A DNA stretch of 64,000 nucleotides. Source: Pseudomonas fluorescens HK44. GTDB lineage: Bacteria; Pseudomonadota; Gammaproteobacteria; Pseudomonadales; Pseudomonadaceae. Position 1 is the stretch's first letter. The number at the start of each line of letters is the position of its first letter. A model generated the notes under the pieces. It searched no databases. It saw nothing but the letters and a program-made list of their open reading frames with translations, and was not told where the DNA came from. Location: positions 558,001 through 622,000 of the forward strand of contig NZ_AFOY02000015.1 in NCBI RefSeq assembly GCF_000217955.3, given 5' to 3'. Position numbers and translations under genes: made by a program. Below are positions 54,416 through 62,671 of the stretch, piece by piece.

Positions 54416-55464
54416 CTATGCCGCTCTTTTCTCGACCTGTTGCTCTCGATCCGGGTTCAAAAACACGGTACCGATCGGCTCCCAGTTACGCGTCTGACCC
54501 GACCAGCGCTCCGGGGTTTTCCCCTTGGCTCGTTCGTACAGCTCATGTCGCAGGGCCAAGACTTGATGATCCAGCCCTCGATGCCGCTCGACTGGCGTGA
54601 CAAAACGGATCCGGCTATGCCGGTGCTCGTGGTTATACCAACGCATTAAAAATCCCTCACCCAAGCTCGTGCGGCGTCCAAACTGGCAAAACCATCCTGT
54701 GGCCATTGCGGGCAGTACTTCAGCGTTCTAAACAGCGACTCCGAGTAGGGATTGTCGTTGCTCACCCGTGGTCGTCCCCGCGAGGGCGTGATGCCCAGCT
54801 CGTACATCTTGCTCAACAGCGTCACCGATTTCATCGGCGCTCCGTTGTCCGAGTGCAGCACCAGCGGTTCGCGTAAACACTGCTCGCCGATCACGCTGCG
54901 TTGCAGCAGTGCGGCGGCTTTCTCGCCGCTTTCCGCGTCGTAGACCTCCCAGCCCACGGCCTTGCGGCTGTAAATATCCTCGATCAGATAGAGATAGTAG
55001 TACTTGCCGCGTATCGGCGACGGCAGATACGTGATGTCCCACGACCAGACCTGATTGGGCGCTTTGGCCGCATGAGTCGTCGGTGCTGCGTACCGCCTGG
55101 GGCGCTGACAACGGCCTCGATGTTGCTGTTGACCCGCCGCACGCAAGACGCGATAAAACGTGGCCTCCGACGCTAGATAACGCCCTTGATCGGCCAGGCG
55201 CGGCACGATCTGGCTGGGCGGCAAGTGAGCATAATCAGCGCCGTTGCACAGCGTCACAATCGCCTGGCGCTCGACCTCACTCAGCGCATTACGCGGCGTT
55301 GGCCGTGTGACAGTCGTTCGGGCATCGGTGCGGATAACGTTTGTTTCAGTCCACCGTTGCAAAGTCCGCAGCGATAGTCCGATTTCCCGGCAGGCCCTGA
55401 TTTTTCTGGCTCCCGCCACGACCGCGTTGCTCAGCCAGCCAACGAGTAACTGCCGTTCTGGCAA
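54416..55464 (-). pseudogene. IS3-family transposase OrfB, broken by a frameshift
   Basis: The first part (55464-54646) carries the rve catalytic core with Asp in SWDITYLP, Asp in LHSDNGAPM and Glu in NDNPYSESLF. The frame stops at ARAWVRDF, and the expected continuation MRWYNHEHRHSRIRFVTP lies in the -1 frame down to 54416. The break is at an A5/T5 run (54648-54652), consistent with loss of one base. A translational slip or a sequencing error are alternatives. Confidence 0.85.
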
Positions 55465-55469
55465 AGTCG

Positions 55470-55975
55470 TCAGTTGTCCTCGTTGTCGGTCCCCCAGTAG
55501 TCGTTGAGCTTTTTTCGCAGCACCAACAACGCAGCTGTTTCAGCAAGTGCCTTGTCTTTTCGACGCAGTTCGCGCTCAAGTTCCTGGATGCGTTTCTATC
55601 CTTGCGAGACTGCTCCCGATCTTCTTTTTGCTGGGCCTTTTCCGATTTCTGGCCGGTGATGAAGGCTTGTCGCCAGGCAGTGATTTGCTCGGGGTAAAGG
55701 CCTTTGCGGCGGCAATACTCGCCCAGGTCGATCTCGGACAAGCCGGCCGCTTCAAGGACGACAGCAAACTTGGTTTCGGCTGACCAACTCTCGGCCGGTG
55801 ACTTGTTTTCGGACACTGCACTTCCTTCAGAACTGAGCTGCTTGCGCCAGTTGGACAAAGACATTTCGCTGACCCCTTCGCGCCGGGAAACCTCGGCCAT
55901 CGACAGGTTCAGTGGGGGAAGCAGCATCTTGAGTAATGCGGCTCTGCGTTCAGGTGAATAGTACGGCACAACCAA
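55470..55975 (-). pseudogene. IS3-family transposase OrfA, broken by a frameshift
   Basis: An N-terminal HTH reads YYSPERRAALLKMLLP...MAEVSRREGVSEMSLSNWRKQ, with a second HTH-like part (LSEIDLGEYCRRKGLYPEQI). At about 55593-55597 the reading frame leaves the expected KRIQELERELRRKDKALAE leucine-zipper coding, which continues one base over to the TGA at 55470. One A appears missing from a short A run. Confidence 0.8.
55509..55515 (-). promoter_or_regulatory. Programmed -1 frameshift site of the IS
   Basis: The minus strand reads CGAAAAAAGC, an A6G slippery heptamer in the LVLRKK segment at the end of orfA. A -1 slip enters the orfB frame (AQRLLGDRQRGQLTTLPERQ), as in other IS3 elements that make an OrfAB fusion. 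Confidence 0.75.
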
Positions 55976-56109
55976 TCTCTTTCCGCCCCCGGTATGCTTT
56001 TTAGGAAAAACCGGAGAGGCGACAACTATCCTGACACCGGGGGTAACAAGAAGAAACCGAGGGATTCACCTGCAAGCCCAAGGAGAAACATTAAACATAC
56101 ACTTCAACC

Positions 56110-56268
56110 GCCAGCGATGATCCCGGGGGCGTCATCCGGCAGCGACTCGATCAATTGATAGAGCAGGGCAAACTTGCAATTGGCGATGGTTTTCCAACAG
56201 GCACAGGTGGACACAGATCGCGTGTACTTCGGTGTGCCCCGGAACATCGAGCACGCAATGCAGCTCGC
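56110..56268 (-). pseudogene. Fragment of an endonuclease/exonuclease/phosphatase family gene
   Basis: Translated on the minus strand, ECELHCVLDVPGHTEVHAICVHL then LLENHRQLQ, and after a frame change LLYQLIESLPDDAPGIIAG, resemble the middle of EEP-family proteins (normally followed by GDFNDW). There is no start, no end and at least one frameshift. It begins right behind the PIG-L stop codon, so a deletion probably joined the two, and the IS lies on its other side. Confidence 0.7.
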
Positions 56269-56270
56269 AT

Positions 56271-57029
56271 TCACACAAAAACTATTTCATAGGGTTGACG
56301 CATCCGCTCCAGGATAACCTTGGGCAGCTTCGGCGCGATGCCGATCTCCGGTTCACCGTTCAGCTGGCTGGCGTACGCATGGGTGGCGTGACATTTGCGC
56401 GCGACGGTCCAGGTGTCGAGGCGAACCTTGCGGGCGCGGTGCCAGGGAATCAGTCCATGATCGCGCGCGGGCCAGTGCCAGGCCCAGACCGGCACTTCAT
56501 TAAAACTCGCTCCCACCATGAGGGCGGCTTTTGCGGTGGCCCGACCTACCGTGTCATGGTCGATGATGCCGTCCTCGCTCCAGGTGCTGAACACCACATC
56601 ACCCGGGCGCAGGTAGCGCGCGATGAATTGCGTCAGTTGGAGTTCTCGCTCGGCCAGCCCGTTGTCGGTAAAACCACCGCGAATCCATTTCAGGCTATGC
56701 ATGGGTAAACCGAGGCGACGCAGGGCTTCGACGCTTTCCTGGGGGCGGAACACACTCAGGCGCTTTTCCGACCACAGGTTCGAACCTGGATGACTGGCGC
56801 TGCCATCGGTGATCGAGATCAATTGCAGAGGGTGGCCGAGGGTGGCGAACAACTGCAGCAGGCCACCGCAGGTCATGACTTCATCACCCGGATGCGGTGC
56901 GATCACCACCGCGCGAGCGCCTGCGGGGATAAGGGTAGAGGTGCTGATGACGGGAATATTGTCCAGTTGCCGGGCAGTGTTCCAGATCTGCACAGGCAAA
57001 CTACTGTTGACGAGGGTAGTGGATTTCAT
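56271..57029 (-). CDS. PIG-L family deacetylase-like protein with altered active site
   Basis: The product is 252 aa with the LmbE/PIG-L fold. The zinc motif normally PHPDDE reads PHPGDE (res 45-50), and the distal HxDH motif reads IIDH (155-158). The putative zinc ligands His46, Asp49 and His158 remain, but the general-base Asp and catalytic His positions are changed, so activity is doubtful. AAGGACG precedes ATG 57029. The gene abuts a decayed EEP fragment and an IS, consistent with relaxed selection. Confidence 0.85.
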   Translation of the reverse strand: MKSTTLVNSSLPVQIWNTARQLDNIPVISTSTLIPAGARAVVIAPHPGDEVMTCGGLLQLFATLGHPLQLISITDGSASHPGSNLWSEKRLSVFRPQESVEALRRLGLPMHSLKWIRGGFTDNGLAERELQLTQFIARYLRPGDVVFSTWSEDGIIDHDTVGRATAKAALMVGASFNEVPVWAWHWPARDHGLIPWHRARKVRLDTWTVARKCHATHAYASQLNGEPEIGIAPKLPKVILERMRQPYEIVFV

Positions 57030-57260
57030 GGCGATACGTCCTTGTTCTGGTGTGCCGTCACACGTATTGCTGCTGGCTGAACACGCCGGCGCAGACCCCT
57101 TGCGGTCGGATGATCGCAGGGCACAGCGCTCCAAACCCTGGATTGCTGCGAGCAGAGTATTGCTCATGGATCACCATTCGTCGCCCCGTCACCTCCCCGA
57201 TGAGCATTTTTTTATGAAGTGGCTTGCTCAAGCGCTGCCGATGAGGGGCGCAATTGCCTA

Positions 57261-59420
57261 TCAGTCTTGCTCCTCATGCTGCAACTCGAACAACAGCAAC
57301 GAGCGTCCGGTTACCGAATATGGGTGATGGAAATCGAACCGCTCCTGGCCCTGAATCGAAGGTTGGTTGGTGTCAATCATGCAGGTCCAGAATCCGCCGT
57401 CAGGCACTTCCGGCAGCTGAAAGTTGACAATGTCGTGATGCGCGTTAACCACCAACAGCAAGGTAGCGTCGGCGCCTTTGCGACGGATTCCGGTTTCCTG
57501 GGCGCGGCCATCGAGCAACATGCCCAGGCATCGCCCATGGCCGTCCTGCCATTGTTCGGTGGACATTTCGCTGCCGTCGGGTGCCAGCCAGGTGACGTCC
57601 TTGACGCCAATGTCCTCGTTGTAATTGCCCACCAGAAAACGTCCGCGCCGCAGAATCGGATAGGCCAGCCGCAACTTGATCAGGCGCTTGACGAACTTCA
57701 GCAAGGCCTTGCCGTCTTCGCTCAGGTCCCAGTTGACCCAGCCAATTTCGCTGTCCTGACAGTAGGCGTTGTTATTGCCGTACTGGGTCCGGGCAAATTC
57801 GTCACCGGCCACCAGCATCGGTGTACCTTGGGCCAGCAGCAGGGTGGCGAAGAAATTGCGCATCTGCCGCTGGCGTAGCGCATTGATCTCGGGATCGTCA
57901 GTGGGGCCTTCAACGCCGTGATTCCAGGACAGGTTGTAATGAGTACCGTCCTGATTGTTCTCGTCGTTGGCTTCGTTGTGCTTGTCGTTGTAGGAGACCA
58001 GGTCATTCAAGGTGAAGCCGTCATGGGCGGTGACGAAGTTCATGGAAGCGTAGGGACGGCGACCGCGTTGATTGAACATCTCGCCCGATGCCGTCATGCG
58101 CGCGGCGAAGTCGGCGAGCTGGCCGTCATCGCCTTTCCAGAAGGCGCGTACGGTGTCGCGGAATCGGTCGTTCCACTCGACCCAGCCCGGCGGAAAATGG
58201 CCAACCTGATAGCCACCGGGGCCGATGTCCCAAGGCTCGGCGATCAATTTTACCTGACGCAGAATCGGGTCCTGGCGGCAGGCGACAAGGAAGCTGTGAC
58301 GCTCGTCGAAACCATCGTGATAACGTCCAAGGATGGTTGCCAGGTCGAAGCGGAAACCGTCGACGTGCATTTCCGAGGCCCAGTAACGCAGCGAATCGGT
58401 GACCATTTGCAGCACACAGGGGTGGCTCAGGTCCAGCGTGTTGCCGGTGCCGGAATCGTTGATGTAGAAGCGCTTGTCGTCCGGTATCAAGCGGTAGTAG
58501 GACACATTGTCGATGCCGCGCATCGACAGGGTCGGGCCTTGTTCGTTGCCCTCGGCGGTGTGGTTGTAGACCACGTCCAGAATCACTTCAAGATTGGCTT
58601 CGTGCAGGTGTGCAACCATTTCCTTGAATTCGGCGATCTTGCCACTGGCCAGGTAACGCGGATCAGGGGCGAAGAACGCGATGCTGTTGTAGCCCCAGTA
58701 ATTGGTCATGCCCTTGTGCAGCAGGTGCTGGTCGTTGACGAAAGCGTGAATCGGCAGCAACTCCACCGACGACACGCCAAGTTTGCGGATATGTTCCAGC
58801 AGGTCATCGACCATCAACCCGGCGAAGGTTCCGCGCAGCGCTTGCGGGACGGATGGGTGACGCATGCTGATGCCACGTACGTGAGCCTCATAAATGATCG
58901 TTCGATCCCACGGCACATTGACCCGATGGTCGTGACCCCAGGTGTGTGCCGGGTCGATGACCTTGCACTTGGGCACGAAGGGCGCACTGTCACGCTCATC
59001 GAAACTGAGGTCGGCGTCGGGGTGGCCGATGGTGTAGCCAAACAAGGCTTCGGACCACTTCAATTGCCCGACCAATTGCTTGGCATAGGGGTCGATCAGC
59101 AATTTGTGGTGGTTGAAGCGGTGACCGTTTTGCGGGTCGTAAGGCCCATACACCCGGTAGCCGTAGATCAGTCCGGGATGAGCGTCCGGCAAATAGCCGT
59201 GAAAGATTTCGTCGGTGTATTCCGGCAATTCGATACGTTCGAGTTCGACTTCGCCGGCATCGTCGAACAAACACAGTTCGACCTTGGTGGCGTTAGCCGA
59301 AAATATCGCGAAGTTGACCCCCAGACCATCCCAGGTCGCACCGAGCGGGAAGGGCAAGCCTTCACGGATTCGCGAGGCCTCAACGTGAGGTTCTGGCGCG
59401 GTTTTTTTTGGCGTGGTCAT
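57261..59420 (-). CDS. glgX: Glycogen debranching enzyme GlgX
   Basis: The product is 719 aa. An N-terminal CBM48 domain (PFPLGATWDGLGVNFAIFS) precedes a GH13 catalytic barrel with VILDVVYNHTAEG, DGFRFDLA (nucleophile Asp), LIAEPWDIGPGGYQ (acid Glu) and NFVTAHDGFTLND. It hydrolyses alpha-1,6 branches of limit dextrins. AGGAGCA favours the second of two adjacent ATGs. It belongs to the glycogen/trehalose cluster on the same strand. Confidence 0.95.
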   Translation of the reverse strand: MTTPKKTAPEPHVEASRIREGLPFPLGATWDGLGVNFAIFSANATKVELCLFDDAGEVELERIELPEYTDEIFHGYLPDAHPGLIYGYRVYGPYDPQNGHRFNHHKLLIDPYAKQLVGQLKWSEALFGYTIGHPDADLSFDERDSAPFVPKCKVIDPAHTWGHDHRVNVPWDRTIIYEAHVRGISMRHPSVPQALRGTFAGLMVDDLLEHIRKLGVSSVELLPIHAFVNDQHLLHKGMTNYWGYNSIAFFAPDPRYLASGKIAEFKEMVAHLHEANLEVILDVVYNHTAEGNEQGPTLSMRGIDNVSYYRLIPDDKRFYINDSGTGNTLDLSHPCVLQMVTDSLRYWASEMHVDGFRFDLATILGRYHDGFDERHSFLVACRQDPILRQVKLIAEPWDIGPGGYQVGHFPPGWVEWNDRFRDTVRAFWKGDDGQLADFAARMTASGEMFNQRGRRPYASMNFVTAHDGFTLNDLVSYNDKHNEANDENNQDGTHYNLSWNHGVEGPTDDPEINALRQRQMRNFFATLLLAQGTPMLVAGDEFARTQYGNNNAYCQDSEIGWVNWDLSEDGKALLKFVKRLIKLRLAYPILRRGRFLVGNYNEDIGVKDVTWLAPDGSEMSTEQWQDGHGRCLGMLLDGRAQETGIRRKGADATLLLVVNAHHDIVNFQLPEVPDGGFWTCMIDTNQPSIQGQERFDFHHPYSVTGRSLLLFELQHEEQD

Positions 59421-59492
59421 CATTGCTCCTGCAATCGGGCTTGGGTGTTGGCGCCGGCATTGCTGGTTTCTCAACGTCGAGCCAACCCCGAA

Positions 59493-59512
59493 GTGGCGAG
59501 CCTGCTCGCCAC
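59493..59512. repeat. Short REP-like hairpin
   Basis: Perfect GTGGCGAG-CCTG-CTCGCCAC palindrome between the DUF2934 and glgX genes, resembling half of the REP arms elsewhere. It may act as a weak terminator or mRNA stabiliser inside the operon. Confidence 0.55.
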
Positions 59513-59536
59513 GCGGTCAATCAGGATCGGGCACCC

Positions 59537-59863
59537 TCAACTGGCGGGCTTGCGTGGCGCTCGAGGCTTTTTCGCGGTCACAGGCTTTTCACCCGGTGGT
59601 GTTACGACCTTGGCGGTTGTGGCGGTTGTGGCGGCTTTGGTTTTGGGCGTGGCCGCTGAGGGCTTGCTGGCCGCTGTTTTGCTGCTGTTGGTTTTGCCGC
59701 TATGGGTTTTGGCGGGCCGGGCAGGCTTGGTCGGGGCCAGGGCTTCGGCTTCTGCCAGCTTGCACGCCATCTCCCAGTGGCGCGTCTCCTGGCCTTCGGG
59801 TTTCCCTTCGGACTCCCAGATCAGATAGGCAAATTCACGAATGCGTTTGTCATCGGTACTCAT
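59537..59863 (-). CDS. DUF2934 protein with basic Ala/Lys-rich tail
   Basis: The product is 108 aa. The N-terminal ~40 residues match DUF2934 (DKRIREFAYLIWESEGKPEGQETRHWEMA). The rest is a low-complexity, histone-H1-like tail of Lys, Ala, Pro and Thr (AKTHSGKTNSSKTAASKPSA, KKPRAPRKPAS). The protein regularly accompanies treY and glgX in pseudomonads. A nucleic-acid-binding tail is inferred. ATG 59863 follows AGGAG by eight bases. Confidence 0.88.
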   Translation of the reverse strand: MSTDDKRIREFAYLIWESEGKPEGQETRHWEMACKLAEAEALAPTKPARPAKTHSGKTNSSKTAASKPSAATPKTKAATTATTAKVVTPPGEKPVTAKKPRAPRKPAS

Positions 59864-59884
59864 CACTATGCTCCTGAGTTGAAC

Positions 59885-62671
59885 TCAAGTCTGGATAAAC
59901 AGATTGACCGGGAAATCTCCCAGTGCGGCGCTGATCAGCAATTCCTTGTGGGGTGTGACTGCACCTGTTGTAAAAAGTCCCTTCAGCTTTTCTTCGGCGG
60001 CGGTGAACGGCAGTTTGACTCGAGTGTCGCCCCAGAGCAGGGCAGGCACCTGCGGTGTGGCACTGCTTTCCAGCAGCGGCGCAACCCGCACCGGCACCAG
60101 CACAATCGCCCGTTGACCGTTGAGTTCACGGGCGAAAGCCAATACCCGCCCAGCCTGGCTGCCCACCACCTGCAACGCTTGATAACGGCCCCGCCGAAAC
60201 AACTGCGGGTAGCGCGCACGTACCGCTAACGTGCGGGCGATCAACGCTTGTTTGATGTGCCCGTCACGCCAGTTGTAGAGCAACTGTCGAGTGTCCACCG
60301 GCGTGTGCAATGCTTGCTGGCGGACGGTGAAATCAACCGGTCGCCGATTGTCCGGATCCACCAGGCTGAAGTCCCAGAACTCATTACCCTGATACAGATC
60401 CGCAACCCCCGGCACCGTCATGCGCAGCAAGGTTTGCGCCAATCCATTGAGCGCGCCGCCGCAGGCAATCGCTTGCACCGCGCTGGCGATTTCGCTGCGT
60501 AATGGCAGGCCTTCGGGGCTGAGCAAAAGGCGCTCGAGGAAGGCCCGCGTGGCCTGTTCATAAGGTTCGTTCGGTGCGCTCCAGCTGCTCTGGAGTTTGG
60601 CTTCGCGCAAGGCTTTTTGCTGCCACTGCCACAAGCGTTCGGCGTAGCTTGTCAGCGACTGTTGATCATCGCAGCGAAGCTCCAGCGGCCAACTGGCGAG
60701 CAAGGTCTGGTAGAGCAACAGTTCATCGGCAGCCGAGGGTGTCGACGGATCGCCGCGCAGGGCGCTGGCCCGTACCCGCCAGTCTTCGACCTGTTCGGCA
60801 TACCAGGCACTGCACTCGCTGAGCAGCGCCAGACGTGCGCGGCTGTCTTCACCGCGTTTGTGGTCATGGGTGGCGGTGGTCAGCAGCGTATCCGGGAATT
60901 CGCTGAGGCGTCGGCTGCACGCCGCGTGGAAGTCGGCGAGTGGGGCGCTGAACTGCTCGGTGTTGAAGCCGACATCGTTACGCGACAACAGCACGCCTGA
61001 GCGATAGAGCGCGGTGTCTTCCACGGCTTTGGCGGCAGCTGGCGAAGTCAGTTGCTGAAAGCGCACGCAGGCGTGCTTGAGCATCTTGCGTTGACGACCT
61101 GCCGGGCGCTTGCGCCAGGGCTGCCCGCCCAGCCACTGCCCCAGATAGTCGAGCACCGGCCAGTCGGCTTCGCTCAAGGTCTGGCGCGCGCCGTTCATGG
61201 CATGCTGAAAAAACACCTCGTCTTGTGCCGAGCGCCCGCACGGGCCGATGTAGGTTCGGTACACCGGGAAATGCACGACCAGTTCCTGCAATGCCCGACG
61301 AATCGCACCGAGGGTCATGTCTCGGCTCATCAGGTCATCGCGGGCTACTTGCAGCAAGGCCTGCGCGACACTTTCGAAGTCGCCGGCCAGCGAACCGTTG
61401 AGAATTTGCTGGCGCGCCAGTTGTGCTTCCTCGATGAACGCCGCGGGCCGTTCGGTGTGCCGGTTCCACAGTTCGCCAAGGACCTGCTCGCCTTGCGGAG
61501 CGTGTTGCAGCAAGGACAGCTGATTCATGAACTCATAGCCTGTGGTGCCATCGACCTGCCAGTCGCGACGTAGCGTTTCACCGTCGCCAAGGATTTTTTC
61601 GACATAGATCGGTACGTGTCGCAACGGCGACAGGGCGTTCACCCGACGTCTGAGTTTGCGACAGTAACCCCGCGGGTCGGCGAGTCCGTCGATGTGGTCG
61701 ATACGCAATCCATCGACCAGCCCGTCGGCCATCAATTCGAAAATCTTTGCGTGGGTGGCTTCGAACACGGCCGGCCGTTCGACCCGCAGCCCGGCCAGTT
61801 CATTGACGTCGAAGAAGCGCCGCCAGTTGATGTCATCGGCCGCCGTGCGCCAACTGGCCAGGCGATAGCTTTGGCGTTCGAGCAACGCGTGCAGCCGGCT
61901 GAAACCTTCGGGCTGGCGGGAGTCATGGAGGCTGAGGTTATGCTCGATGCAGCGCCGGATCGCCGGATCGGACGCCAGTGTGATCAGCGCTTGCTGCAAG
62001 GGGCGTGTGAGGGAATGGGCATCGGTCTGGTAGTGCAGGGTGGTGAATTGATCGGCCAACGCCTTGAGTTGCAGTGCCCGTTCGACGTCGAGCGAGTCGT
62101 CAGGCTTGAGCAGTTCAGCGTAATCGGTGGGGCAGATCGGGAAGTGGTGCGCATGGTGTTCGACATGGAAACTGCCCCGCCTCGGATCGAAGTGCAGCGT
62201 CAGCGTGCCGTCCTGCAGGGCGCTGCCGTAATCGCTGCCCAGAAACGGCAGCAACAGCTGGCCTTCGAGCAGTGGGTCAGGCGAATGCCATTGAATGTCG
62301 AAAAATTCACCGTAGGGACTCAGTCGCCCCCATTCCAGCAAATCCAGCCACCAGGGATTGTCGGCGCCACCCACGGCCATGTGGTTGGACACGATGTCCA
62401 GAATCAGCCCCATGTTATGTGCCCGCAGCGCACTGACCAGTCGCCGCAGGGCTGCCTCGCCGCCCAGCTCGGGGTTGACCCGGCTCGGGTCGACCACGTC
62501 GTAGCCGTGCATCGACCCGGCCCGCGCACTCAACAGCGGCGAGGCATAGAGGTGGCTGACGCCTAAACCGCAGAAATACGGCACCAGCGGCACGGCGTCA
62601 TCCAGGGTGAACCCCTGATGAAACTGTATGCGTAACGTCGCCCGTACCGGCGAGCTTTGCATCTCGCTCAT
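59885..62671 (-). CDS. treY: Malto-oligosyltrehalose synthase
   Basis: The product is 928 aa, a GH13 protein of the TreY subclass. The start TLRIQFHQGFTLDDAVPLVPYF and ASPLLSARAGSMHGYDVVDPSRVNPELGG are characteristic, with GLILDIVSNHMAVGG, DGLRIDHIDGL and TTATHDHKRGED later. It converts the reducing end of malto-oligosaccharides into a trehalose unit, which TreZ (outside the window) releases. It overlaps malQ by ATGA. Confidence 0.95.
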   Translation of the reverse strand: MSEMQSSPVRATLRIQFHQGFTLDDAVPLVPYFCGLGVSHLYASPLLSARAGSMHGYDVVDPSRVNPELGGEAALRRLVSALRAHNMGLILDIVSNHMAVGGADNPWWLDLLEWGRLSPYGEFFDIQWHSPDPLLEGQLLLPFLGSDYGSALQDGTLTLHFDPRRGSFHVEHHAHHFPICPTDYAELLKPDDSLDVERALQLKALADQFTTLHYQTDAHSLTRPLQQALITLASDPAIRRCIEHNLSLHDSRQPEGFSRLHALLERQSYRLASWRTAADDINWRRFFDVNELAGLRVERPAVFEATHAKIFELMADGLVDGLRIDHIDGLADPRGYCRKLRRRVNALSPLRHVPIYVEKILGDGETLRRDWQVDGTTGYEFMNQLSLLQHAPQGEQVLGELWNRHTERPAAFIEEAQLARQQILNGSLAGDFESVAQALLQVARDDLMSRDMTLGAIRRALQELVVHFPVYRTYIGPCGRSAQDEVFFQHAMNGARQTLSEADWPVLDYLGQWLGGQPWRKRPAGRQRKMLKHACVRFQQLTSPAAAKAVEDTALYRSGVLLSRNDVGFNTEQFSAPLADFHAACSRRLSEFPDTLLTTATHDHKRGEDSRARLALLSECSAWYAEQVEDWRVRASALRGDPSTPSAADELLLYQTLLASWPLELRCDDQQSLTSYAERLWQWQQKALREAKLQSSWSAPNEPYEQATRAFLERLLLSPEGLPLRSEIASAVQAIACGGALNGLAQTLLRMTVPGVADLYQGNEFWDFSLVDPDNRRPVDFTVRQQALHTPVDTRQLLYNWRDGHIKQALIARTLAVRARYPQLFRRGRYQALQVVGSQAGRVLAFARELNGQRAIVLVPVRVAPLLESSATPQVPALLWGDTRVKLPFTAAEEKLKGLFTTGAVTPHKELLISAALGDFPVNLFIQT

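Larger units (their letters stand above)
54391..56031 (-). mobile_element. IS3-family insertion sequence, frameshifted
   Basis: About 1.64 kb bounded by inverted repeats. TAGTTGTCGC at 54393-54402 matches GCGACAACTA at 56019-56028, with the adjoining two bases GG/CC nearly conserved. Overlapping orfA and orfB on the minus strand encode an IS3-type transposase. No clear target duplication was found, so the exact ends are approximate. It is inserted between the foreign ProRS gene and a remnant of an EEP nuclease gene. Confidence 0.85.

Noticed and set aside
54196..54600. 134-aa plus-strand frame upstream of and into the IS
   Set aside because: It crosses the IS end and runs antisense to orfB.
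57918..59828. 636-aa plus-strand frame opposite glgX and DUF2934
   Set aside because: It crosses two real genes and a hairpin, and has no motifs.
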